Assembly: GCF_900109605.1 (NCBI RefSeq)
Contig: NZ_FOAM01000010.1
Coordinates: forward strand, 148,598 to 212,597
From: Xaviernesmea oryzae
GTDB lineage: Bacteria; Pseudomonadota; Alphaproteobacteria; Rhizobiales; Rhizobiaceae
Reading direction: 5' to 3'
DNA length: 64,000 nucleotides
Shown: positions 1 to 8,775 of the stretch, in pieces
How positions within the stretch are numbered: position 1 is the stretch's first letter
Layout of the letters: each line of letters begins with the position of its first letter
Program-made: the position numbers and the translations under genes
Notes under the pieces: generated by a model
Told to the model about the DNA's origin: nothing
The model's input: only the letters and a program-made list of their open reading frames with translations
Databases searched by the model: none

Positions 1-233
1 CCCGTTGCGGGCGGGTTGACAGGATCCTGCTTGTCCAGCTCCCCGAAGGCGCGGAAACAAGCCGCCGACGGGAGCGAAGTGTCGAGAACCTCGAACGCCG
101 GCCCATCAGACGCTGAACGTCTTTTCAAAGGCAAAAAGCTGGGGCCGATTGGCCGCTTCTTAACGCCGATCCGGCCGAATGCAAGGGCTTTGACCAGCAC
201 TTTTCCGCTTTATCCGAAAAAGATTAACGCGTC

Positions 234-1163
234 TCAGCCCCGGTTCGTGGCTGCCCAGGATAGATAGGCGGCAATCGTTTTCTGCCCGATCGCGCGCATG
301 GTCTCCGCCGGTACGGCCGACCAGGGGTCGCGGGCCGTGGCGCGCACGCTTTCCTGGCCCTGGAGCCGGGTCAGACGGTTGCCGCTCGCATCCAGCACGT
401 CCCAGACATAGATGACCGTGGTCTTGCCGCCATCCGACAGCGCCGAGAGATAGCCTTTCAGCATGTGGCGCGCCTTGGGATCGGCTGTCGTCTTGATTTT
501 CAGCCCCTGTGCACGGGCATCGGCGCCCAGCGCACCGGAAAGCGGCTCGACCGCCGAAACGGGTGCGCCGATGATCGGCAGGAAGCGAACGGTGCCAGCC
601 TCGCCGCTCTCGGCGGGAGCTAATGCGGCGGATGCGCCATTCTCCGCTGATGGCTCGGTTGCCGTGGTATCGCTCTGTTCGTCGCTTGACTCTTGCGGTT
701 GCTGGGTGGCACGCCGCGTGTGTGCTGACGGCTGTGCCTGCCGTGCCGGCTCTGCCAAGGCTGCGGTTTCGCGCACTGGTCCCCGCCGCATCGGCTGTGC
801 CTCTGGCTCGGCTTCCAGCCGATCGGGCCCGCGCTGCAATTGCGAGGCCTGGGCGTCGAGAGAGCCCGCCGGATCGCGGTAGGGTGCCGACGGTGCGGCA
901 TAGGCGACTTCGGCCGAGGGAACCGGCTGCAGCGAGCCGGTGGCCGGCGCCAGGCTCGCATGGGCGACGGTGCGCATCGGGGCGGCATGCACCACATCCG
1001 GTTGGCGCTCGACGGCGGCCAGATCCTGTTCGGTCACCGGCGGGGAGTTGATCGAACTCTCGCCGACATCGACCTTGGGGATCAGTGCGTCGGTGGTGTT
1101 GCAGGCGCTGAGTGCCGTGGCAATCAGCAGGCCCTGTGCCACGAGGCCGGTCATTCGGGTCAT
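234..1163 (-). CDS. putative lipoprotein of unknown function
   Basis: A 309-residue protein. The start at 1163 is chosen because an AGGAGG Shine-Dalgarno lies 6 nt upstream and it places a short hydrophobic signal ahead of a lipobox (L-S-A-C, Cys about residue 20); the open frame extends to 1331 but that extension has no signal character. After the lipid-anchor Cys the protein is a long low-complexity Ala/Pro/Glu/Arg region (about residues 30-200), followed by a compact C-terminal domain of about 100 residues. Probably exported and anchored to a membrane, which fits the lgt gene 4 kb away only in a general sense. No family name recognised. Confidence 0.7.
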   Translation of the reverse strand: MTRMTGLVAQGLLIATALSACNTTDALIPKVDVGESSINSPPVTEQDLAAVERQPDVVHAAPMRTVAHASLAPATGSLQPVPSAEVAYAAPSAPYRDPAGSLDAQASQLQRGPDRLEAEPEAQPMRRGPVRETAALAEPARQAQPSAHTRRATQQPQESSDEQSDTTATEPSAENGASAALAPAESGEAGTVRFLPIIGAPVSAVEPLSGALGADARAQGLKIKTTADPKARHMLKGYLSALSDGGKTTVIYVWDVLDASGNRLTRLQGQESVRATARDPWSAVPAETMRAIGQKTIAAYLSWAATNRG

Positions 1164-1459
1164 CCGGGCCCTCCTCTTGCGGTTCAAGAGCGGGCCGTGG
1201 GGCGCTTCATGCGCATGGAATACGGCCCTTTTCCTGGAGCGCGCGGGCGAAGCCGTCAAACGGAATTCGCCCCGCAGCCTTAAGGAACCGTAGCAGGATT
1301 TCCTTACCCAGCGGTGAAGCGGGACAGCCAAGATCTGAGCCTTGACCGTCTAAAGCCGCCCGCTAGACGCCGTGGCGAACGAGCGGGACCGGCGACCGTC
1401 GGTACGTGCGTTGGAGACCGGAGTCATCGCTCGGCGACGCGTTCGGGGGCGCCCCCGCG

Positions 1460-2611
1460 TCAGACCTCGATAAAGTCCAGCCCGTAGCGCGAGAGTGCAC
1501 GCGGAGCACCATCCGTCGTCAGATAGGTCTGGCCCAGCGTCATGGCCGTGCCGCTGTCGGAATCCATGATGATCATGTGCACGAAGAGCGACATGTCCGC
1601 CTCGATGGGCTGCGGATTGCCGGCATGGAACATTTGGCTCTCCATCCAGGAGGGCGAGAAGCGCGCGCCGAGCGCATAGCCGCAGGCGTTCAGCCGGTGA
1701 CGCGTCAGGCCGCGCTCGTCCATGATCTTGGCATGGACATCGAACACCGTGCCGAAATTGTTGCCGGGGCGCAGCACCATCTCGATCGCCTGGATGGTTT
1801 CGCGCGCGGCGCTGTAAAGCTCGCGGTGGCGGTTGGTGGGCGCGCCAATGACCACCGTGCGCATCATGGCGGCATGGTAATGGGCGGCGACACCGGCCCA
1901 TTCGAGCGTCAGCTGGTCATTGTCGTCGAGCGTCCGGCGTCCGGCCTTGTACCGGCAGAGCAGCGCATCCGCGCCCGAACCGATGATGAACTCATTGGCC
2001 GGATAGTCGCCGCCGCCAGCGAAGACCGCGCCCTGCATGGCCGCCAGAATCTCGGCTTCGCTGCCGCCGGGACGGATCAGCGGCAGGGCGGCATCGAGCG
2101 CATCGTCGGCAAGCGCTGCGGCCTTTTCTACAAAGGTGATTTCAGCCGGGCTCTTGATCAGCCGCAGGCGGCCGACGAGAAGCGACGCATCGACCATTTC
2201 GCCGAAGGTGGCGAGCTGATGGTCGAGGAGGCGGGCGACACGGCCGGTCATGCCATGCGTGTCATATTCCACGCCGATGCGCGCGCCGAGCAGGTCGAGC
2301 TCGCTCAGAAGGTTCTTCAGATCCATGGTCGGATCGGCATTGACGCGATCGACCCACACCTCGATACGGCGGATATTGGAGGTGTGGCGGGCTTGGCGCA
2401 GGTCGGCGGAGCGGGTGAGCAGCACCATCTCGCCATCTGCCTTGACCACCAGCGTCTGGAAGAAACAGTAGCCGAACGTGTCATAGCCGGTCAGCCAGTA
2501 CATGCTTTCCTGCGCGAAGAGCAGCATCGCATCGAGCTTTTCCTCGCGCATGGTCGCTGTCAGCTTTTGCAGGCGCAACGCGTATTCGTCGTCGCTGAAA
2601 TGCAGGGCCAT
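1460..2611 (-). CDS. M24 peptidase-family protein, creatinase/ectoine-hydrolase-like, metal ligands missing
   Basis: A 383-residue protein with the two-domain layout of aminopeptidase P/creatinase relatives: N-terminal creatinase_N domain (about 1-140) and a pita-bread C-terminal domain. The usual dinuclear metal ligands (Asp, Asp, His, Glu, Glu) appear replaced: the second Asp position reads YHAAMMRT, the His position reads ACGYALG, and the Glu positions read FVHMI and LGQTY. This pattern is like the metal-independent creatinase and DoeA-type ectoine hydrolases, so C-N hydrolysis of a small amidine or amino-acid derivative is more likely than peptide cleavage. The substrate is unknown. The start lies 1 nt after the pgeF stop, so the two are probably co-transcribed. 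Confidence 0.8.
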   Translation of the reverse strand: MALHFSDDEYALRLQKLTATMREEKLDAMLLFAQESMYWLTGYDTFGYCFFQTLVVKADGEMVLLTRSADLRQARHTSNIRRIEVWVDRVNADPTMDLKNLLSELDLLGARIGVEYDTHGMTGRVARLLDHQLATFGEMVDASLLVGRLRLIKSPAEITFVEKAAALADDALDAALPLIRPGGSEAEILAAMQGAVFAGGGDYPANEFIIGSGADALLCRYKAGRRTLDDNDQLTLEWAGVAAHYHAAMMRTVVIGAPTNRHRELYSAARETIQAIEMVLRPGNNFGTVFDVHAKIMDERGLTRHRLNACGYALGARFSPSWMESQMFHAGNPQPIEADMSLFVHMIIMDSDSGTAMTLGQTYLTTDGAPRALSRYGLDFIEV

Positions 2612-2612
2612 C

Positions 2613-3401
2613 TTATGCCTCGTTCAGGAAGATTGCGGAAATCTGCCGGCCGTAATCCGGCTCCCCGGCATGGGTGGTGCGCCGATAGGAGAAGAATTTT
2701 TCGGCATCGGCATAGGTGCACAGGCCCAGGCTCTCGGTCGCGATGCCGTGCTGCGTCAGCCGCGCCAGCGTATAGGCGGGCAGGTCGAACATGAAATGCC
2801 CCTCCTTGACCGAGGGCGTGAAGAAGGCGGCATTGCCGCCATCGGCTTCCAGAAAGCGCGCGGCAAATTCCGCACCCACCTCGTAATGAGCGGCGCTGAT
2901 CGATGGACCGAGACAGGCGACGATATGGCTGCGCTGCGCACCGAGCGCCACCATGGCGTCCACGGTGGCTTCCAGCACGCCCGTCAGCGCCCCTTTCCAG
3001 CCCGCATGCGCCGCGCCAATCACCCCGGCCTTGGCATCAGAAAAGAGGATAGGGCCACAATCGGCAGAGAGCACGCCGAGCACGATGCCGGGCGTGGCCG
3101 TGACCAGGGCATCGGCTTCCGGCCGCTCCATCCTGTTGCTGTCGTCGATCGTGACCGCGCGCGGCGAATGAACCTGATGGACGGTGGCCAGGCGGTCCAG
3201 ATCGACGCCGAACCAGTCGGCAACGCGGCTGCGGTTCTCCATCACCTTTTGCGGCACGTCGCTGGAGCCAAGGCCGACATTCAGTCCGGCATAAATGCCC
3301 TCCGAAACACCGCCCGCGCGGGTAAAGAAACCGTGGCGCACGCGGCCGCCGGCATGCGCCGTCAAGAGCGGGCTCGTGGCCGGCGAGAGATCGTCACGCA
3401 T
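2613..3401 (-). CDS. pgeF: PgeF/YfiH-family peptidoglycan editing factor (laccase-domain purine nucleoside phosphorylase family)
   Basis: About 262 residues. The family is cytoplasmic; members remove mis-incorporated L-Ser from UDP-MurNAc in E. coli and act as multicopper-oxidase-like or purine nucleoside enzymes in other hosts. Visible family blocks are HGFFTRAGGVSEG near the N terminus, TVHQVHSP, the ADCGP motif with its conserved Cys, GAAHAGWKG, and CLGPSISAAHYEVG; these carry the His/Cys zinc-binding set. The frame is open to 3455, but 3401 gives the usual N terminus and has AAAGG upstream. The following M24 gene starts 1 nt after the stop. Confidence 0.9.
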   Translation of the reverse strand: MRDDLSPATSPLLTAHAGGRVRHGFFTRAGGVSEGIYAGLNVGLGSSDVPQKVMENRSRVADWFGVDLDRLATVHQVHSPRAVTIDDSNRMERPEADALVTATPGIVLGVLSADCGPILFSDAKAGVIGAAHAGWKGALTGVLEATVDAMVALGAQRSHIVACLGPSISAAHYEVGAEFAARFLEADGGNAAFFTPSVKEGHFMFDLPAYTLARLTQHGIATESLGLCTYADAEKFFSYRRTTHAGEPDYGRQISAIFLNEA

Positions 3402-3776
3402 GAAGAATGCCTTTCGGAGAGTGAACTGGCCTGGCGGGCCGCCGGACTGCGACATTTAGCGCTGGCTGCCGTCGCACGTTAAAATCGTTGCGCAAGTCTT
3501 CCATCATCACTTCCGGTCTCAGGACTGATGCAGCAAGGGAACGCATCCGGCCGCAACCGGTTCAGGGGAAAAGGCCCAATCGCGGCAGTGCGATCCAGCA
3601 CGCCTGCTCATGGGGTCAAGGCGTCAGCTGAAGACGGGGTTGCTTTCCTCAAGCACCCGTCTTCCGCCGCCCGGACGGCGCGCGGCATGGTGGCCGCCGG
3701 TGCCGTCGCTGTCAATCATGCCCCGGCGTCCCCCTCCTACCGGTGAGTCCGGACGAACCGAGACCAGGCCTCTCCG
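3402..3776. other. intergenic stretch without a supported gene
   Basis: Between the pgeF start and the stop of the methyltransferase gene. Open frames on the plus strand (for example 3528-3746) have no family resemblance and no convincing ribosome binding site. It presumably holds the pgeF promoter, but I see no clear sigma-70 pair or terminator. Confidence 0.5.
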
Positions 3777-4877
3777 TCAATCGCGATTGCGGAAGGGTGC
3801 GATCGGTACCTTGGGATAGCTGACGGCCAGAACCTTGAAGAGATCTCCCATCTTGCCTTCGCCGGCACCGACAAGCCGTTCAACATCCTGGCGGATGCTG
3901 TCCTGCATACCGGAATCCTTGTCCCGCCCGAGCGCGGAGGCGCGTTCCGCCAGGCCGAGCGCCAGAAGAAAATCGCCCTGATGGCCTAAGCCGTTGACGG
4001 TCAGGCCTTCGGTCACTGCGCGTCGGGCAAGCTGTTCGAAGTCGACATGGCTGGTGATGTCCGCTTCTCCCGGATGGGCGAGCGGCGGATCGTAGGCATG
4101 GTCGCGCACGGCCTGCAGCGTGTCGCCAAAGCCCGTGGCCATCGTGCCGTAATCGATGATCAGTGCTGTGCCGCCATTGTCGCGCAGCCAGGTGCACAGT
4201 GCCTGCATCACCGCGTCGCGTGCGGGTGCGATCTCGAAGATCGTGCCGAGCGGCAGGTGCTGGGCCGGGCTTGGCAGCAGCTCAGGGTCCAGCCCGGCGA
4301 TGCCGGCGGCAAAAGTCAGCCTGTCCTCGCTGTCGAGCCCGACCAGGCGCTCCTTAAAGCCTGTGGCGGTCTTGACGAACTGGCGGATGGGGATCGCATC
4401 GAACAGCTCATTGGCCACCAGCAGGGTGAAGCCCGGCGGCAGGCTCTCGAAATTGTCGTGCCAGGCGATCTTGAACTTGTTCTCGATCAGCGTCTGGCCC
4501 TGCACCTTGCGCAGCCGCTCGCTGGTCTCGACCAGATGCACGTCGAGCCCCTCGTAGAAGCCGGGTGCCAGCTTGGCAATCACGCGCAGAATATCGGCCA
4601 TCATCGTGCCGCGTCCGGGCCCGATCTCGACCAGATTGATCTCGGCCGGCTCGCCATGACGCTGCCAGGCCTGGATCAGGAAGATGCCGATCATCTCGCC
4701 GAACAGCTGGCTGATCTCCGGCGCGGTGATGAAGTCACCCTGTAGGCCGAAGGGCTCGCGCGTTTTGTAATAGCCATATTCGGGGTCGGCGAGACAGAGC
4801 GAGAAATAATCCGTGACGCTGATCGGGCCGTTGACGCGGATCAAGGCGGCGATCTTGCGGGCAAGTGGCGTAGGCAT
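3777..4877 (-). CDS. MidA/NDUFAF7-family SAM-dependent methyltransferase (DUF185)
   Basis: A 366-residue protein. The human homologue NDUFAF7 dimethylates an arginine of a complex I subunit (NDUFS2) and is needed for complex I assembly; bacterial members probably act on similar proteins. Visible blocks: the N-terminal DYFSLCLADPEYGYY region, DFITAPEISQLFGEMIG, the SAM-binding LVEIGPGRGTMM motif, VANELFDAIPIRQF, and the late IDYGT block. The frame is open to 4991, but the ATG at 4877 shares one base with the lgt stop (TGATG), which indicates translational coupling with lgt and is the normal N terminus of the family. Confidence 0.9.
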   Translation of the reverse strand: MPTPLARKIAALIRVNGPISVTDYFSLCLADPEYGYYKTREPFGLQGDFITAPEISQLFGEMIGIFLIQAWQRHGEPAEINLVEIGPGRGTMMADILRVIAKLAPGFYEGLDVHLVETSERLRKVQGQTLIENKFKIAWHDNFESLPPGFTLLVANELFDAIPIRQFVKTATGFKERLVGLDSEDRLTFAAGIAGLDPELLPSPAQHLPLGTIFEIAPARDAVMQALCTWLRDNGGTALIIDYGTMATGFGDTLQAVRDHAYDPPLAHPGEADITSHVDFEQLARRAVTEGLTVNGLGHQGDFLLALGLAERASALGRDKDSGMQDSIRQDVERLVGAGEGKMGDLFKVLAVSYPKVPIAPFRNRD

Positions 4878-5740
4878 CAGGCTTCCCCCCGTTCGGAAGA
4901 AGACAGGGCCGCAGCGCGGCGGGCGCGCAGGATCGCCCAGAGGCCGAGCGCCACCATCGGCAGCGACAGAAGCATGCCCATGGTCAGCCATCCGCCAAAG
5001 AGGTAGCCGAGCTGTGCGTCCGGTTCGCGGAAGTTCTCGACCACGATGCGGGCCAGCCCATAGCCCGTAACGAAGGTGCCGGCGATCAGCCCTGGCTGCT
5101 TCAGCGCCTTGCCGCGATAAATCATCAGGGTCAGCACGAGGAAGAGCAGGATGCCTTCGAGGCCTGCTTCATAAAGCTGGCTCGGATGGCGCGCGAAAGG
5201 CCCGCCGGTCGGAAACACCATGGCCCATGGCACGTCGGTGATCCGGCCCCAGAGCTCGCCATTGATGAAGTTGGCCAGGCGGCCGAAGAACAGACCGATG
5301 GGCACCACGGCCGCGACCAGATCGAACAGGCTCCAGAGCGCAATGTGGCGCTTGCGGGCGAAGATCACCATGGCAAGCACGGTGCCGATAAGTCCGCCAT
5401 GGAAGGACATGCCGCCATTCCAGATCTGGATGGCGCGCAGCGGGTTCTCGATCACTGCCGCAAAATCGTAGAACAGCACATAGCCAATGCGTCCGCCGAG
5501 AACGATGCCGGCAGCGACCCAGAGGATGAAGTCGTCGATCGCCTCCAGGCTCGTCGGCGCGGTATCGCGCCGCCAGAGCTTAGGCGTGGCCAGCAGCCTG
5601 CGCGCATAGCGCCAGCCGATGACGATGCCGGCGACATAGGCCAGGCCATACCAGTGAATCTTGATCGGGCCGATGGTCACGATGACCGGATCGATCTCGG
5701 GGAAGGGCAATATCGACAGAAGTGTCGCGACGGTTTCCAA
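4877..5740 (-). CDS. lgt: prolipoprotein diacylglyceryl transferase
   Basis: A 287-residue polytopic inner-membrane enzyme. It transfers diacylglycerol from phosphatidylglycerol to the lipobox Cys of prolipoproteins, the first step of lipoprotein maturation. About seven hydrophobic segments are visible. Family signatures present are [11 protein letters not shown] with the essential Arg, NFINGELWG, and [12 protein letters not shown]. Length is normal for the family. It is first in a minus-strand group with the MidA-like gene, and diverges from ubiK across a 164-bp gap that must hold both promoters. Confidence 0.97.
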   Translation of the reverse strand: METVATLLSILPFPEIDPVIVTIGPIKIHWYGLAYVAGIVIGWRYARRLLATPKLWRRDTAPTSLEAIDDFILWVAAGIVLGGRIGYVLFYDFAAVIENPLRAIQIWNGGMSFHGGLIGTVLAMVIFARKRHIALWSLFDLVAAVVPIGLFFGRLANFINGELWGRITDVPWAMVFPTGGPFARHPSQLYEAGLEGILLFLVLTLMIYRGKALKQPGLIAGTFVTGYGLARIVVENFREPDAQLGYLFGGWLTMGMLLSLPMVALGLWAILRARRAAALSSSERGEA

Positions 5741-5904
5741 AGGCGGCTTTCCATCCTTATCTCGCGCGGACCATGGCCTTGCGCGGCCATGGGGTCAAGC
5801 CGCCCTCCAAGGCTTAAGGATGTCGATTCACGTCTATTTTCCTTGCATCGGATGCACGCGGCCCCTACCTCAAAGTCAGGTTCTCACCGCAGCCGGAGAT
5901 TTCG

Positions 5905-6198
5905 ATGACCACAGGCACCAATCGCATTCTGGATGACTTCGCCAAGTTGATGACCGATGCGGCCGGCGCCGCGCAGGGCGTCCGGCGGGAAATGGAAACG
6001 GCCTTCAAGGCGCAGACGGAACGGTTTCTCAATTCGCTCGACGTCGTCAAGCGCGAGGAGTTCGAAGCCGTACGGGAGATGGCGTTGAAGGCGCGCGCCG
6101 AAAACGACGTGCTGGCCGCGCGCCTGGCCGAGCTGGAAGCAAGGGTCGGCGGCGAGAAGACGGCAGGCCCGACCGCCGGCGCGGCTTCTGAAGGCTGA
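5905..6198 (+). CDS. ubiK: UbiK/BMFP-family accessory factor
   Basis: A 97-residue protein with the BMFP (DUF526) pattern: an N-terminal amphipathic helix, a central VVKREEFEAVREMALKAR block and a C-terminal coiled coil of about 25 residues. Family members trimerise, bind membranes and (UbiK in E. coli) support aerobic ubiquinone synthesis; one Brucella relative is known as a membrane-fusogenic protein. The ATG follows a CAGCCGGAGATTTCG-type leader with GGAG. The gene symbol is by family; no other ubi gene is adjacent. Confidence 0.85.
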   Translation: MTTGTNRILDDFAKLMTDAAGAAQGVRREMETAFKAQTERFLNSLDVVKREEFEAVREMALKARAENDVLAARLAELEARVGGEKTAGPTAGAASEG

Positions 6199-6227
6199 CC
6201 GGCCACCACCCCTTATCGCATGGCATC

Positions 6228-6251
6228 ACGGCGCCGCTTTGGCGCCGTTTT
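6228..6251 (+). terminator. rho-independent terminator after ubiK
   Basis: An 8-bp perfect stem (ACGGCGCC / GGCGCCGT) with a GCTTT loop, followed by TTT, lies 30 nt after the ubiK stop on the same strand. Confidence 0.75.
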
Positions 6252-6692
6252 CATGTCCGGAAACAGCTGCCCAAGCGTGTCTTCCGGCACGAACCCACAG
6301 GTTTGATGCAAAAAAAACCAGCCTGTGGACAGGTGCCAAAAACGCTGTTCGCTGAATCATTTATCCCGCCCGGCTGAATCATTTTTCCAAGCGCGAACCG
6401 GGCCTTGCGCGGCTTTTTTGAGGAGCGGGGGCTGGTTTGCGGAATCGCTCGTTATACACTGATTTTAAATGATGATTCGGAACGAGCGGCGCAGTGCCCG
6501 GCCTGCCGGGACTATTGGTCCCGCCCTCGTTGAAATCATGAGTATGTTTGGCCGGTTGCAGTTTCGCGTGGCGTCATGCCGCGCGGGCACGGGAGCGTTT
6601 GCGCTTTCGGCGGGCCAGGGAGACGAGACATGCGTCAGAGGCGGAAAGGCGAGCTTTTCCAACTCGGACGCGGAACATGGTGCGATAGCCCG
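6252..6692 (+). promoter_or_regulatory. long upstream region of the YbjN gene with repeated GAATC sites
   Basis: About 440 bp without a supported gene. GCTGAATCATTT occurs twice (6351-6362 and 6373-6384), 22 bp apart, roughly two helical turns. A partly inverted copy (AATGATGATTC) lies near 6467-6477. All three contain GANTC, the recognition site of the alphaproteobacterial CcrM methylase, as expected for a region read by CcrM/GcrA or by a DNA-binding dimer. No assigned transcription start. Confidence 0.35.
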
Positions 6693-7184
6693 ATGAGAAT
6701 GGAACTGCAGCGTCAATCCAACCCGGTCGACATGATCGAGTTCGTCGCCGCCAATAACGACTGGAGCTTCGAGCGGTCGGGCGAGGACGAGATCGCCATG
6801 ACGGTTGCGGGGAAATGGGCGGACTATCATATCTCCTTCTCCTGGATGGAGGAGTTCGAGGCGTTGCATCTGGCCGTTGCCTTCGACATGTCGATCCCCG
6901 ACGACAGGGTGAGCGAGGTCAACGAGCTGCTCTCGCACATCAATGGTCAGGTACTGATGGGCCATTTCGATCTCTGGCGGCAGGAGGATGTGGTGATCTT
7001 CCGGCAGTCGCTGCTCCTGGCCGGCGGCGCCGAGCCGACGGATCGTCAGGTCGAGGTGCTGCTCTCAAGCGCGCTCGACGCCTGCGAAAGCTATTTCCAG
7101 GCCTTCCACTTCGTCGTCCGCAGCGGTGTGGATGCACGCACGGCAGTCGAAGCGGCGCTTTTCGAAACTGTCGGCGAGGCGTGA
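6693..7184 (+). CDS. YbjN domain-containing protein
   Basis: About 163 residues of the YbjN (DUF1790) family, small cytoplasmic proteins with a type III secretion chaperone-like fold. In enterobacteria they affect stress responses and motility; the molecular role is unsettled. The core runs from NPVDMIEFVAANNDWSFER to the C-terminal helix. The start is uncertain: ATGs occur at 6576, 6693 and 6699, none with a strong Shine-Dalgarno. I prefer 6693 because homologues as I recall them begin just before the SNPVD block. The stop is 2 nt before the proC start, so the two genes probably share a transcript. Confidence 0.85.
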   Translation: MRMELQRQSNPVDMIEFVAANNDWSFERSGEDEIAMTVAGKWADYHISFSWMEEFEALHLAVAFDMSIPDDRVSEVNELLSHINGQVLMGHFDLWRQEDVVIFRQSLLLAGGAEPTDRQVEVLLSSALDACESYFQAFHFVVRSGVDARTAVEAALFETVGEA

Positions 7185-7186
7185 GC

Positions 7187-8008
7187 ATGGCTTTGGCGGG
7201 TGAGGGGCCGATCGTCCTGATCGGCGCAGGCAATATGGGCGGGGCCATGCTGAAGGGCTGGCTCGACAAGGGTGTAGACCCGGGCGGCATCATCGTGGTC
7301 GACCCCGGCGGCGCACCGGCGCTTGCCGGATTGATTGAGGAAAAGGGTGCACGGCTCGAGCGCCAGGCGCCGGCAGGGCTTGAGGCCGGCATTCTCTTTC
7401 TGGCCGTCAAGCCGCAGGTCATGGACGACGTTCTGCCGCCTTTGAAGAGCCTGGTCGGCCCAGGCACGGTCGTCGTTTCCGTCGCGGCCGGACGTACGCT
7501 CTCCTATTTCGAACGGCATCTCGGCGAAGCCGCGATGGTGCGCGCCATGCCCAATACGCCGGCGATGATCGGTCGCGGCGTCACCGGGGCCTATGCCAAT
7601 GCGGCTGTCGATCCCTCCGCACGTGCGCGCGTGCATGATCTCCTGAAAGTCAGCGGCCCGGTCGAATGGGTGGAAAAGGAGGCCGATATCGATGCGGTCA
7701 CCGCCGTTTCCGGAAGCGGCCCGGCCTATGTGTTTTATCTCGTCGAATGCATGGCGGAGGCCGGTCGCAAGGCCGGTCTTCAGGCGGACCTCGCCATGCG
7801 CCTCGCGCGGGAAACGGTCGCGGGGGCCGGTGAACTGCTTCATCGGTCCCCCGACGCCGCCGCAACGCTGCGGCAAAACGTGACGTCCCCCGGTGGCACC
7901 ACGGCGGCCGCGCTCTCCGTGCTGATGGCACAAGAGGGCATGCAGCCGCTGTTCGATGCCGCCATTGCCGCCGCGCGCGCGCGCGCCGAAGAATTGGGCA
8001 AGGCCTGA
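7187..8008 (+). CDS. proC: pyrroline-5-carboxylate reductase
   Basis: A 273-residue NAD(P)H-dependent enzyme that makes L-proline from pyrroline-5-carboxylate in the last step of proline biosynthesis. It has a Rossmann fold with the nucleotide motif [14 protein letters not shown] at the N terminus, the conserved [14 protein letters not shown] block, and the family signature around [13 protein letters not shown] and [13 protein letters not shown] near the C terminus. The frame is open upstream to 6815, but the ATG at 7187, two bases after the YbjN stop, gives the family's normal length. Confidence 0.96.
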   Translation: MALAGEGPIVLIGAGNMGGAMLKGWLDKGVDPGGIIVVDPGGAPALAGLIEEKGARLERQAPAGLEAGILFLAVKPQVMDDVLPPLKSLVGPGTVVVSVAAGRTLSYFERHLGEAAMVRAMPNTPAMIGRGVTGAYANAAVDPSARARVHDLLKVSGPVEWVEKEADIDAVTAVSGSGPAYVFYLVECMAEAGRKAGLQADLAMRLARETVAGAGELLHRSPDAAATLRQNVTSPGGTTAAALSVLMAQEGMQPLFDAAIAAARARAEELGKA

Positions 8009-8013
8009 CCACC

Positions 8014-8355
8014 ATGAGCGATCCGATTCCATTTTCCGATTTCGAGAAGGTCGATATCCGCACGGGCACGATCGTCGAGGCGCAGCCTTTTCCCGAAGCG
8101 CGCAAGCCGGCCATCAAGTTGGTGATCGACTTCGGTCCCGAGATCGGGATCAAGAAATCCTCCGCGCAGATCACCGTTCATTATATGCCGGAAGGTCTTG
8201 TCGGCCGGCAGGTTCTGGCCGTGGTCAACTTCGCGCCCCGACAGATCGGTCCCTTCCGCTCGGAAGTGCTGACACTCGGCTTTGCCGACGAAAGCGGCGC
8301 CATCGTTCTGGCTGCCGTCGACAAGCCGGTGCCGAACGGCCAGAGGCTGATGTAA
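8014..8355 (+). CDS. csaA: CsaA-like tRNA-binding (EMAP/OB-fold) protein
   Basis: A 113-residue stand-alone tRNA-binding OB-fold protein, like Bacillus CsaA and the C-terminal domain of MetRS. Family blocks visible are [14 protein letters not shown], a [11 protein letters not shown] strand, [14 protein letters not shown] and the C-terminal VPNGQRL. CsaA has been described as an export-related chaperone in Bacillus; the more general property of the fold is tRNA binding. It lies 5 nt after proC and is probably read on the proC transcript. The symbol is by family only. Confidence 0.85.
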   Translation: MSDPIPFSDFEKVDIRTGTIVEAQPFPEARKPAIKLVIDFGPEIGIKKSSAQITVHYMPEGLVGRQVLAVVNFAPRQIGPFRSEVLTLGFADESGAIVLAAVDKPVPNGQRLM

Positions 8356-8379
8356 AATAGCTTTTTAGCGTATCTTTAT

Positions 8380-8727
8380 ATGCTATCGTTTCGTGATGAC
8401 CAACTCGGGCCTTGTTAGGCCTGCGAGACGGCGTTCTGGGGCGAAGGCTTGACGCTGGGAAATCACAAGGATGCCTACCTCACCTTCGTTCAGGTGAAGG
8501 AGAGATATGAAGGGCTGACCTACCACCGCTGTGGCGTCGGTCTCAATCATCTTGCATTTCGTGTCGAGGGACGGGATGCGGTGGATGCGCTCAGGGCATT
8601 CTGCCTGGAGAGCGGCATCGCCTTGCTCTATGACGACCGCCATCCCTTCGCCAATGGCGGCGACAGTCATTATGCGCTCTATGTCGAAGATCCCGACCGC
8701 ATAAAGGTTGAGTTTGTGGCGGCATAG
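8380..8727 (+). pseudogene. VOC (glyoxalase-like) family remnant, truncated with an in-frame TAG
   Basis: From the TTG at 8449 there is a 92-residue open frame whose sequence (LGNHKDAYLTFVQVKER, GVGLNHLAFRVEGRDAVD, SHYALYVEDPDRIKVEFV) is the C-terminal two-thirds of a VOC-superfamily protein. Upstream in the same frame is an ATG at 8380, then a TAG at 8416, then residues continuing the fold (AFWGEG). The first beta-alpha unit and its metal-ligand His are missing, so a working two-module protein is unlikely. A short expressed fragment from TTG is possible but has no clear ribosome binding site. Confidence 0.6.
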
Positions 8728-8775
8728 TGCTGTGTGAACACGCGTAGCGTCCGGCTGAGTAAACTTAGCGGCCGG

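Noticed and set aside
1406..2794. 462-codon plus-strand open frame
   Set aside because: Antisense shadow of the M24-type gene and pgeF; composition (His/Arg/Asp-rich) is typical of such shadows.
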